A stretch of 64,000 nucleotides of DNA from Corynebacterium durum (GTDB taxonomy: Bacteria; Actinomycetota; Actinomycetes; Mycobacteriales; Mycobacteriaceae). Positions 56,550-64,000 of the stretch are shown here, one piece after another. Where the stretch lies: NCBI RefSeq assembly GCF_030408675.1, contig NZ_CP047200.1, positions 1,426,001 through 1,490,000 of the forward strand, written 5' to 3'. Position 1 is the stretch's first letter, and every line of letters begins with the position of its first letter. The notes beneath the pieces were generated by a model, which was not told the origin of the DNA, searched no databases, and saw only the letters and a list, made by a program, of their open reading frames with translations. A program made the translations under genes and the position numbers.

Positions 56550-58166
56550 GTGGGACGGCACTCTAACGGTCATCGCAATTTGAGGGTGACCAAAGAAATG
56601 GTGATTTCTATTGTCGCGGCTGTGCTTGTGCTGATGGTCGGGGCGTGGTGGATTTTGAACCGGATGAACGCAAATTCGGAGCATAACCAGGCAGGAAGCT
56701 GCCCAGCTGGTGACCTCACTTTGGTTGTTGCTGCCCAGGACAACCCGCAAGTCCAGTCCCTGCTGGATAGTTATAAGAAAAGCAATCCGGTGGTCAAGGA
56801 CCGCTGCGTAAAGACCGAAATTGTTGGCGAAGTAGCCAACGCGGCGTTGGCATTGATTCCGGGAACAAAAGAGACCGTGAACGCACGCCTGCAGATCGCT
56901 GGCCGCTCGGCAAGTACTAACAACTACCCGGTGGCTCTACGCACCTCTCTGGGCATCGCAAAGCTTAAAGAGGGAGGCGATTCTCACGAGCACTCCCATG
57001 ATGAACATGAGCACGAGCACTCTCATGAGCATGAACACGGCCATGATGAGAATTCATGGGCTCACTTGGCAAGCCACGGCGTCATTGTTCCCGGTAAAGA
57101 TGCCACGTTCTTCTCCGCCGTTGCCGCCACCGCCCTCGCTGGAGGCGACCCCGACCGCGCCGCAAACATGCTGCGGGAAAACTCAGGCATCTCACTTAGC
57201 GACGCCGTGAATGAAAAGAAGCAGCGCATTGCCACGACCGAACCCGAAACACCCGAGGGATATACCTACGAGGCACCCGAGGACATTCACGTCAACACTC
57301 TTGCAGTTCCGCTGACCTCTAGCGGTACAGTATCTGAAGATGAATCCCGTGCGGCCGCGCACTTCGCACGCTACGTGGCTGACAATGTGGAGCAAACTGA
57401 ACCGAACCATACGGAGTCACTGCTGTACTCCACGGCCCAGGTTGTCAGCGAGCATGTTGCCGCCCAGCCGACGCTCTCCCCAGAGGACAATCGCGCTAAG
57501 GACACCTTGCTGCTGCTGGACACCTCAGAGGCAATGTCTGAAACCATGGGTGACCAGTCTGTATTCAGTCAGACTGTGCAGCTCCTTGATCCGCACATCC
57601 GGCAGGTTGCTGAAAACGGCGGCCACACCGCATTGTGGAACTACTCCTCGCCACGCAGTTCAGGCGTGTCAAAGGGTTGGCGCAGCAATGTGCCGTTCTC
57701 TGACCAGTCCAAGGGAGAGAATGTTGTTAGCACTATGCAGCAGTTCGGCCTCGGCGGTGAGCCATGGACTCGGTCGTCCGTTCTCGCTGCGTTGGCCACG
57801 GCAGCAGAAAACGCCCGTGTTACTGGCAAGCCCACCCACATCATTCTGGTCACCTCCGGTACTGCGGACCGTATATCCGTTCACGATCTGTGGAATGATC
57901 TAGAGAAATTCCACGATGCTGATGTGCACGTTCACGTGATTCACGTTGGTGATGACCCTGTTGATGAGTCTTTGGCCAGCTGGTCGAAAGAGCACTTTGG
58001 CAGCGCCGCCGTTGCGAAGACGCCGCAGGAACTGTCGCGTGAACTTGATCGGGCTTTCCAGGATTCCTTTGCTGGGCAGCAAAGCCCAACGTCGGGACAC
58101 ACCGATTCCTCCGACGGAGAAAGCTCCACTGCTGCCACGACCACCACGACGACAGCGGACCGTTAA
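56550..58166 (+). CDS. Membrane-anchored VWA-domain protein with histidine-rich segment
   Basis: About 538 aa. GTG 56550 is preceded by AAAGGTGG at good spacing; an in-frame GTG at 56541 lies within that site. One N-terminal transmembrane helix ('MVISIVAAVLVLMVGAWWIL'), so most of the protein is outside. Residues about 45-140 resemble a substrate-binding fold, then a segment (56986-57046) with some eleven His among about twenty residues, alternating with Glu/Asp, which should bind zinc, nickel or copper. A VWA domain follows (about 310-505), but its MIDAS is degenerate: DTSEA instead of DxSxS. Ser/Thr-rich tail. Followed by a strong terminator. Confidence 0.82.
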   Translation: MGRHSNGHRNLRVTKEMVISIVAAVLVLMVGAWWILNRMNANSEHNQAGSCPAGDLTLVVAAQDNPQVQSLLDSYKKSNPVVKDRCVKTEIVGEVANAALALIPGTKETVNARLQIAGRSASTNNYPVALRTSLGIAKLKEGGDSHEHSHDEHEHEHSHEHEHGHDENSWAHLASHGVIVPGKDATFFSAVAATALAGGDPDRAANMLRENSGISLSDAVNEKKQRIATTEPETPEGYTYEAPEDIHVNTLAVPLTSSGTVSEDESRAAAHFARYVADNVEQTEPNHTESLLYSTAQVVSEHVAAQPTLSPEDNRAKDTLLLLDTSEAMSETMGDQSVFSQTVQLLDPHIRQVAENGGHTALWNYSSPRSSGVSKGWRSNVPFSDQSKGENVVSTMQQFGLGGEPWTRSSVLAALATAAENARVTGKPTHIILVTSGTADRISVHDLWNDLEKFHDADVHVHVIHVGDDPVDESLASWSKEHFGSAAVAKTPQELSRELDRAFQDSFAGQQSPTSGHTDSSDGESSTAATTTTTTADR

Positions 58167-58217
58167 CCATGTCGCTCCAGCTCACCACGCGGTTGGTTAG
58201 CCCATAACAATAACCAC

Positions 58218-58252
58218 AGAAACCGGCCCCATACACGGGGTCGGTTTCTTGT
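58218..58252 (+). terminator. Rho-independent terminator after the VWA gene
   Basis: AGAAACCGGCCCC (58218-58230) pairs with GGGGTCGGTTTCT (58237-58249) over 13 bp with one G-U, loop of six bases, followed by TTGTTG. It lies 52 bases after the VWA stop codon. Confidence 0.8.
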
Positions 58253-58286
58253 TGCCAGCTCTTCTCAGCCTTCCGAGCCACAGCAC

Positions 58287-58337
58287 AAAGCCGCCCTTCT
58301 CTTTCTGGGGAGATAGCACAGAAAGAAGGGCGGCTTT
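58287..58337 (-). terminator. Long hairpin terminator for the merR gene, probably bidirectional
   Basis: Two arms, AAAGCCGCCCTT...CTTTCTG (58287-58307, with a two-base bulge) and CAGAAAGAAGGGCGGCTTT (58319-58337), form a 19-bp stem with an 11-base loop. Located between convergent genes, 59 bases after the merR stop. Confidence 0.75.
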
Positions 58338-58395
58338 AGTGAATTAAGGCAGGTAAAAGCCTCACAGGTGTAATTACACCGCCTGCCTAGACAAA

Positions 58396-58953
<558 letters not shown>

Positions 58954-59050
58954 TGTTTTAATCTCCCTGAATTAACCATGTGGTACTTCTCAGGCAAGAT
59001 TAATTCACTTCACCAAATTTTGCACGCGACACGCCAAAAAAGTTCAATGA

Positions 59051-59668
59051 TTAGCGTTTGCGATGCCCTGGTGATTCCCCGTCGTCGTTGTCGCCCTCTC
59101 CCCCAGATGCTTCGTTTTCTCCGAGCAGATCAGTTTCAAAAACACCCATGCTTTGCATGAGTTCTTCGAAGTCAGCGTCAGCTTGAGCATCACCTGAGGC
59201 GGAAATGTGGTCATCGATCCCGTTTCCTACTACGCCGGACGAAATGCCAAAGTAGTGTGCAAGGTCGGCGTCACTCAAGAAAATGGATGCCTGCATAAAA
59301 ACGTCGTCGTCGATTTCAATGGGTAGTTCGAGGATGCGGGACAGGATAAAGGCATCGGAAGGTCGAGCGTCGATTTCTTCACCATCGTTGGTGACCAGCG
59401 CAGCAATGTAGACACCTTCAAAGTTACTGTTGATCCGCACGGATTGACATCCCGATGTCAGGCGCATCAGGGCGTCGGCAAGCAGATCATGGGATGCCGG
59501 CCGTTTTGGTTGGAAACCGGAGATCCGCGCTTCAATCTCACTTGCTTCTTCGGGATGGATCCAGATGGGCAGAATCCGGTTTGTTCCCGGCATGCGCAAG
59601 ACCGCCGCAGTGAAGCCTTCGGGGCCTTGGACATGGATGCCGTGAAAATCAATCTGTGTGAATGCCAT
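59051..59668 (-). CDS. DUF151 (bifunctional nuclease family) protein
   Basis: 205 aa. The DUF151 core, about residues 5-140, shows 'FTAAVLRMPGTNRILPIWIH', 'PEEASEIEARISGFQPKRPA', 'DLLADALMRL' and 'ARPSDAFILSRILELPIEID'. Homologues in plants and some bacteria have nuclease activity, but in actinobacteria the role is not established. The C-terminus is an acidic, Gly/Glu/Asp-rich disordered tail. It lies between ftsR and merR in the conserved order. Confidence 0.9.
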   Translation of the reverse strand: MAFTQIDFHGIHVQGPEGFTAAVLRMPGTNRILPIWIHPEEASEIEARISGFQPKRPASHDLLADALMRLTSGCQSVRINSNFEGVYIAALVTNDGEEIDARPSDAFILSRILELPIEIDDDVFMQASIFLSDADLAHYFGISSGVVGNGIDDHISASGDAQADADFEELMQSMGVFETDLLGENEASGGEGDNDDGESPGHRKR

Positions 59669-59676
59669 AACGCGTG

Positions 59677-60423
59677 TTACATACCCAGTTCATCGCGGAG
59701 CGAGGTTTTCACAAGGTCAGCATGCAACGACACAACCAACGCCGTCATCTGCTGGGACAGTTCCTCTGCACGTTGACGCGCCACATCGCTTCGGGATCGT
59801 GCAACGGGGGTGGCTACCTGGCCAATGAGTCCCGCCTGTCGGGTGGCGGCGTTACGCAGCGACTTCAGGTGCCTGGCATCGAAACCAAACTCTTGCAGCG
59901 CCCATGCGGTGGTGGCGATGCGAATATCGTCGGCGGTGAAGTGTCCCGACGCATCGGGTTTGATCAGGCCCTCACGGAGAAGAACGCCAATGAAGGCTTC
60001 GTCCACACCTGCCTGGTCGGCAACGTCCACGTCGGTCAAGCGAGTGGAGGTGGGTGCCCGGAAATTGTCCGGGCTAATCATGGGTTCTACCTGTGCTTTA
60101 GTCAGGATGGAGGTGACAGCACCTGAATCCATGGCTTCGAGTTGCTCGCGGATGACTTTCAGCGGCAGGTAATTGTCGCGCTGGGTCACCAAAATGTAGC
60201 GGAGGCGCTGGACGTCTTTTTCCGTGAATCGTCGGTAGCCGGACGCAGTTCGCTGCGGTGAGATCAGTCCCTCGGATTCCAGAAAACGGATCTTGGATAC
60301 GGTGACATCTGGGAATTCAACTCGGAGTTGCTCTAGCACAACACCGATCGACATGGTTTTGACGGCCTTCGCTGCAGGAGCTTTGGCCGTATGAACCGGA
60401 GCAGATTTTCGTAGTGCAGACAC
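59677..60423 (-). CDS. ftsR: MerR-type regulator FtsR
   Basis: 248 aa. Regulator whose C. glutamicum orthologue activates ftsZ. An N-terminal extension of about 25 residues precedes the MerR HTH: 'MSIGVVLEQLRVEFPDVTVS', 'RFLESEGLISPQRTASGYRR', 'FTEKDVQRLRYIL', a dimerisation helix 'LPLKVIREQLEAMDSG', then a C-terminal domain of unknown ligand ('ADQAGVDEAFIGVLLREGLI'). Starts at GTG 60423, 33 bases after odhI; identification rests on position beside odhI and domain layout. Confidence 0.88.
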   Translation of the reverse strand: MSALRKSAPVHTAKAPAAKAVKTMSIGVVLEQLRVEFPDVTVSKIRFLESEGLISPQRTASGYRRFTEKDVQRLRYILVTQRDNYLPLKVIREQLEAMDSGAVTSILTKAQVEPMISPDNFRAPTSTRLTDVDVADQAGVDEAFIGVLLREGLIKPDASGHFTADDIRIATTAWALQEFGFDARHLKSLRNAATRQAGLIGQVATPVARSRSDVARQRAEELSQQMTALVVSLHADLVKTSLRDELGM

Positions 60424-60456
60424 GTTACTCGATTACAGGTAGACGATGGGGGTTAT

Positions 60457-60888
60457 TTATGCCTTCGGCCCCGCAAGGAAGACGAGGCGGAACTTTCCAA
60501 TCTGGACCTCATCGCCGGTGGAGAGGACCTCAGAATTTTTGGGTTCGCGGTTGACGTAGGTGCCGTTGAGGCTTCCCACATCAACCACCTCGAACTCACC
60601 GTCATTCAGGCGGAATTCTGCGTGGCGACGGGAGACGGTGACGTCATCCAGGAAAATATCGCTTTCAGGGTGGCGCCCAGCCGTGGTGGTTTCGCGGTCA
60701 AGGAGGAAACGGGAGCCAGCGTTGGGGCCACGTTTAACAATCAGCAGCGCAGACCCTTCGGGGAGGTTATCTGCGCTGGTGGCGGTGGGGGAACTTCCCG
60801 CGCCGGATTCCATTTCCTTGAGCAGGTCGGCACGGAAAACCGAGGTGGTTTCCGCTTGTACCTCAGGAATACCGGGGTTTTCGCTCAT
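60457..60888 (-). CDS. odhI: FHA-domain oxoglutarate dehydrogenase inhibitor OdhI
   Basis: 143 aa. In its unphosphorylated form it binds OdhA and inhibits 2-oxoglutarate dehydrogenase, and phosphorylation by Ser/Thr kinases such as PknG relieves this. The N-terminal phosphorylation site is intact: ETTSVF with Thr14/Thr15. FHA domain about 50-140: 'TTTAGRHPESDIFLDDVTVS', 'RRHAEFRLNDGEFEVVDVGS', 'LNGTYVN'. GarA (Rv1827) is the mycobacterial equivalent. First of odhI-ftsR-DUF151-merR; its promoter should lie in the 152 bases before secA2's end. Confidence 0.96.
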   Translation of the reverse strand: MSENPGIPEVQAETTSVFRADLLKEMESGAGSSPTATSADNLPEGSALLIVKRGPNAGSRFLLDRETTTAGRHPESDIFLDDVTVSRRHAEFRLNDGEFEVVDVGSLNGTYVNREPKNSEVLSTGDEVQIGKFRLVFLAGPKA

Positions 60889-61040
60889 TTCTTGGACCTC
60901 CAGATTAACTTCTTCGCGTAATGGTTTATATCATAGCGGTTGATGTCCGCTGCGCGTCAGGCCACGCACGAATCCACAGCCACGAATCGGCTGCGGTTGA
61001 GGGGCTTTATACGCACAGTAGCTGACATAGACGCGCCGCA

Positions 61041-63332
61041 CTACCGGAACATGGAAGAAATAGCCCCGATGACGGAATTTCCGTTGCCGGACAGGGGGTT
61101 GTCGTTGACCATGTAGGTCCATGTGGCGGAGGGGCGAGCGAGCCCTTCGTCGTCCAGATGTGCCCCTGCGGCGTCGATACGTACGGTTTCAAAGGTGCTC
61201 ACAGCCTCATCAACGGCACGTTGGGCGAGCTGCTTGAACTCCCCTACGGCGATGCGGTGGAACTCGTCGATGGGGGTTTCACGGGCGATGGCACGCAGGT
61301 GAATGGACTCGCGAACGTCGTCAAGTAAGGCCAGGTGATCGCTCCAGCCACGGTCCAAGTGATACAGCATGATGTCCCGCGCCGCCTGCTCTAACACGGG
61401 TTGCGGCAGGTCGCTTAACGACGCAGCACGTTCCGGCACCCGCGCCGCCAGCTCTTCCCAAGCCTTAGGCGTGTCCAGAAGGTCGGCGCGGCGTTCGTCA
61501 ATGATCACGCGTTGGTCTGCCAGCAGCTTGTTGTATTTCCATGTTTGGGCGTGAATCTCCAGCAACTGCCCCTCGGTGACGCGCTGGCAGTGTTCCACAA
61601 AATCCTCGATACGCTTGGCGTTGATGCGGCCCTCAGCATCGGGTTGGGCCGTCACCGACTCCCCCGATCCCCCGGCGACCACCATATCGTCCTCTAGTGA
61701 GACGAAAAACACGGACAGACCGGGGTCACCCTGACGGCCCGATCGCCCCCGAAGTTGGTTGTCCAGACGCGCTGTGCGGTGCCGTCCCGTGCCAATCACG
61801 GCCAGACCACCGGCGGCCACCACCGCATCGCGATCACGCTCGTCAGCACCGCCCAAACGGATATCCGTACCGCGGCCCGCCATCTGCGTGGAAACAGTTA
61901 CACGCCCCACATCCCCAGCCTCAGCGATGATGCGTGCCTCCTCGGCATCGTTTTTGGCGTTGAGCACATTGACGTCAATGTCGTACTCGCGCAGTCGCGC
62001 CGCCAGAGCCTCTGACTCGGCCACGTCATGCGTACCCACCAACACGGGCTGGCCTGCCTCATGCAGCAGGCAAATCTCCTCGACAATCGCGTCGTTCTTT
62101 TCCGCGAGGGTCGCATACACGCGGTCCGCTTCGTCGAAACGTTGAAGCTCACGGTTTCGGTCAATCACTGATACCCGCAGGTCATAGAACTGCCGAAGCT
62201 GATCGGTGGCCTCCACCGCCGTACCCGTCATGCCGCACACCATCGGATAACGGCCCATCAGCGCCTGCAGCGTAATCGTATCCAGGATCCGACCGCCCTC
62301 CGTGACGGCCAGTCCCTCCTTCGCCTCCACCGCAGACTGCAACCCGTCCGGCCAGCGCTGCAAATCCGCCACGCGGCCGCGCGACGCATCAATCAACGCC
62401 ACCTTGCCGTCACGCACAATGTAATGCACATCCCGAATCAGCAGCTCCTGGGCATGCAACGCAAGATTCACCTGCACCAGCGTTGTGCCCACATGCTCGT
62501 CGCTATATAAACTACCGATACCCAACGCGCGCTCAATCTTCGCGGCGCCCTCGTCCGTCAAAAACACATTGCGGTGATCGTCATCAATGGTGAAGTCCCG
62601 CTTCTTCCGCAGCCCCCGGACTACCTCCGTGATCTTTCCACGCGGCGCACGGCCCGGCTCATTACCAGCCAGAACAAGCGGAACCAGCGCCTCATCCACC
62701 AGCACCGAATCCGCCTCGTCCACAATCGCCACATCCGCCCCGTACTGCACCGCATCCTTGCGGTTAGTGATCAGCTGGTCCCGCAACACGTCAAAACCAA
62801 TCTCATTCACCGGGCCATACACAATGTCAGCGGCATATGCTTCACGACGCTCGCTCGCATCCAGCTTCTCGGTAATACTCGCCACCGTCAGCCCAAAAAA
62901 CTCCACCAACGGGCGCATCCACTCCGCGTCGCGCTGCGCCAAATAGTCATTCACCGTGATCGCATGCACGCGTTTACCCATCAGGCCAAACCCAGTTGCC
63001 GCCATCGCACCCACCAACGTCTTACCCTCACCAGTGGCCATGTGAACCACATCGCCCTCAAGCAAACGCAGCGTCGCCTGTGATTGCACCGGAAACGGAG
63101 TAAACCCCAGTGTGCGCTCGGCAGCAATAGCAAGGATGGCGAGGAAGGTCGCGGCGTCGCTAATCTCCCCCGAAGCCGCGAGCTCGCGGGCTTTCTTGGC
63201 CAGCGCGGCGTCGCTTAATTTAGCCAGCTTGGTCTGCTGCGACGTGGCCTGGTCAACAATGGCGCGGCTACGCTTCTGATTGCGACTCGACTGTCCGCCC
63301 ATCGCCTTCCAAAACCAGTCAAAACCAGCCAC
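61041..63332 (-). CDS. secA2: Accessory preprotein translocase ATPase SecA2
   Basis: About 763-aa second SecA of actinobacteria, exporting a subset of proteins. DEAD motor motifs: Walker A 'HMATGEGKTLVGAMAATGFG', 'VNDYLAQRDAEWM', 'VAIVDEADSVLVDEALVPLV', 'VTVSTQMAGRGTDIRLGGAD' and 'QLRGRSGRQGDPGLSVFFVS'. It lacks the C-terminal zinc finger of SecA1 and is shorter, as SecA2 should be. GGAGG touches the ATG at 63341 but is nine bases from the in-frame GTG at 63332 (MAGFDWFWKAMGG), so I take the latter. Followed by odhI, as in corynebacteria. Confidence 0.95.
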   Translation of the reverse strand: MAGFDWFWKAMGGQSSRNQKRSRAIVDQATSQQTKLAKLSDAALAKKARELAASGEISDAATFLAILAIAAERTLGFTPFPVQSQATLRLLEGDVVHMATGEGKTLVGAMAATGFGLMGKRVHAITVNDYLAQRDAEWMRPLVEFFGLTVASITEKLDASERREAYAADIVYGPVNEIGFDVLRDQLITNRKDAVQYGADVAIVDEADSVLVDEALVPLVLAGNEPGRAPRGKITEVVRGLRKKRDFTIDDDHRNVFLTDEGAAKIERALGIGSLYSDEHVGTTLVQVNLALHAQELLIRDVHYIVRDGKVALIDASRGRVADLQRWPDGLQSAVEAKEGLAVTEGGRILDTITLQALMGRYPMVCGMTGTAVEATDQLRQFYDLRVSVIDRNRELQRFDEADRVYATLAEKNDAIVEEICLLHEAGQPVLVGTHDVAESEALAARLREYDIDVNVLNAKNDAEEARIIAEAGDVGRVTVSTQMAGRGTDIRLGGADERDRDAVVAAGGLAVIGTGRHRTARLDNQLRGRSGRQGDPGLSVFFVSLEDDMVVAGGSGESVTAQPDAEGRINAKRIEDFVEHCQRVTEGQLLEIHAQTWKYNKLLADQRVIIDERRADLLDTPKAWEELAARVPERAASLSDLPQPVLEQAARDIMLYHLDRGWSDHLALLDDVRESIHLRAIARETPIDEFHRIAVGEFKQLAQRAVDEAVSTFETVRIDAAGAHLDDEGLARPSATWTYMVNDNPLSGNGNSVIGAISSMFR

Positions 63333-63561
63333 AATGACCATCCTCCGCTACTGCCGTGAAAACTCGCGCCGATGCGCTGTGCACCGACTCCCTTAATACT
63401 GCCTTAAACCTTAATCGAGGCGGCGGGAGCATGAAGTGACAGCTGCTCCACCAAGGCAGGTACACTTGGCTCTAGCTGGGGATTCGCGTTTTTTCTGTGC
63501 GTGTTATAACCTAAACAAGTTCGTTCAGCGCAGGTGATCACGCCAGATGCTCAACAAACAA

Positions 63562-63638
<77 letters not shown>

Positions 63639-63653
63639 CTGTGCTATTACACA

Positions 63654-63686
63654 CCACCACCCAATTGATTTTGGGTGGTGGTTTTT
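63654..63686 (+). terminator. Rho-independent terminator after tRNA-Pro
   Basis: CCACCACCCAA and TTGGGTGGTGG form a perfect 11-bp stem with a six-base loop, followed by TTTTT, 15 bases after the tRNA CCA end. Confidence 0.9.
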
Positions 63687-64000
63687 GCATATGGCGTAGT
63701 TGTGTGGGTGAGGGAGTTGTTTTGTGTTACCTGATCCTTTTGTTGTTTAACAAGCACTCCCTATTACCCCGTCACCTTCACCCCTAGATGTTGCTTACGC
63801 TCATACCGATAATGATACTTCCATCAATAGTCATGGCGACCCTAGTCAACATCTAAGCTTCATACCAAAAGAGCCGACAAAAGTAATCACTATCATTAAG
63901 TCCGATGTAGCTTTTCCGGAAAGTCATCGCCCAGCAAAAAATACTTCACCAGTTGAATATGGCTTGCAATATCACTGAACAGCCACGCATGGGACCCTCC
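63687..64000. other. AT-richer tail without supportable gene
   Basis: About 314 bases after the tRNA terminator, visibly lower in GC than the rest. One plus-strand frame is open from about 63750 to the TGA at about 63978 and translates to protein-like sequence ('YAHTDNDTSINSHGDPSQHL', 'VITIIKSDVAFPESHR'), but it has no ATG or GTG start, so it could be a decayed gene fragment or chance. Confidence 0.35.

Overview
The window reads as a chromosomal segment of an actinobacterium of the genus Corynebacterium, possibly near the C. diphtheriae group, although I cannot settle the species. Reasons: a Pup/PafA/Dop/ARC set with no 20S proteasome genes; OdhI-FtsR-DUF151-MerR next to SecA2; a ThiE-ThiD fusion; an HtaA-type haem-binding surface protein; and three sites resembling the 19-bp DtxR operator. 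GC looks moderate.

Layout. 1-83: 5' end of a HelY-like helicase. 1-4986 (minus): tatC, tatA, pafC, pafB, pafA, pup. 5324-7492 (plus): an iron-box-preceded HtaA-domain surface protein sitting between pup and dop. 7485-12799 (minus): dop, arc, trmI and an M18 aminopeptidase. 12810-15338 (minus): four unassigned small or mid-size genes that look like an orphan immunity-type cluster, one leucine-rich. 15387-17721 (plus): TPP riboswitch, thiM, thiED. 17779-21956 (plus): an iron-siderophore ABC transporter with a DtxR-like box before the first permease gene and another before the lipoprotein gene. 21960-22544 (minus): a small methyltransferase.

The most interesting region is 22605-47935. On the minus strand, read from 45236 down to 22605, it encodes a YehL-type MoxR AAA+ ATPase, a DUF5682-VWA fusion, a SWIM zinc-finger protein, a free-standing DUF4132-like protein, two giant paralogues (1594 and 1672 aa), a second DUF4132-like protein and a third giant paralogue (1498 aa). 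A TerD-domain protein is divergently transcribed across a 569-bp control region holding a perfect 13-bp inverted repeat. This looks like an elaborated actinobacterial form of the uncharacterised E. coli yehHIKLMPQR locus, in which the DUF4132 domain has been separated from its large scaffold and the module duplicated. A chaperone/VWA-controlled stress or conflict system is a reasonable inference, but nothing here proves its function.

48104-58166: SGNH hydrolase, an orphan LuxR-type regulator whose receiver lacks the phospho-accepting Asp, a YggS-type PLP protein, a small membrane protein, a hotdog thioesterase, gnd, two CNNM/CBS membrane proteins, a conserved protein usually annotated as a DNA glycosylase, and a His-rich membrane-anchored VWA protein. 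58218-58337: two strong hairpins between convergent genes. 58396-63332 (minus): merR, DUF151 nuclease, ftsR, odhI, secA2. 63562-63638: tRNA-Pro(GGG) with a terminator, then an AT-richer tail without a supportable gene.

Across the window a 13-mer, GGCGTCGAYAAGC, recurs nine times exactly, in genes and between them, and mostly on the plus strand; no annotated feature explains it.
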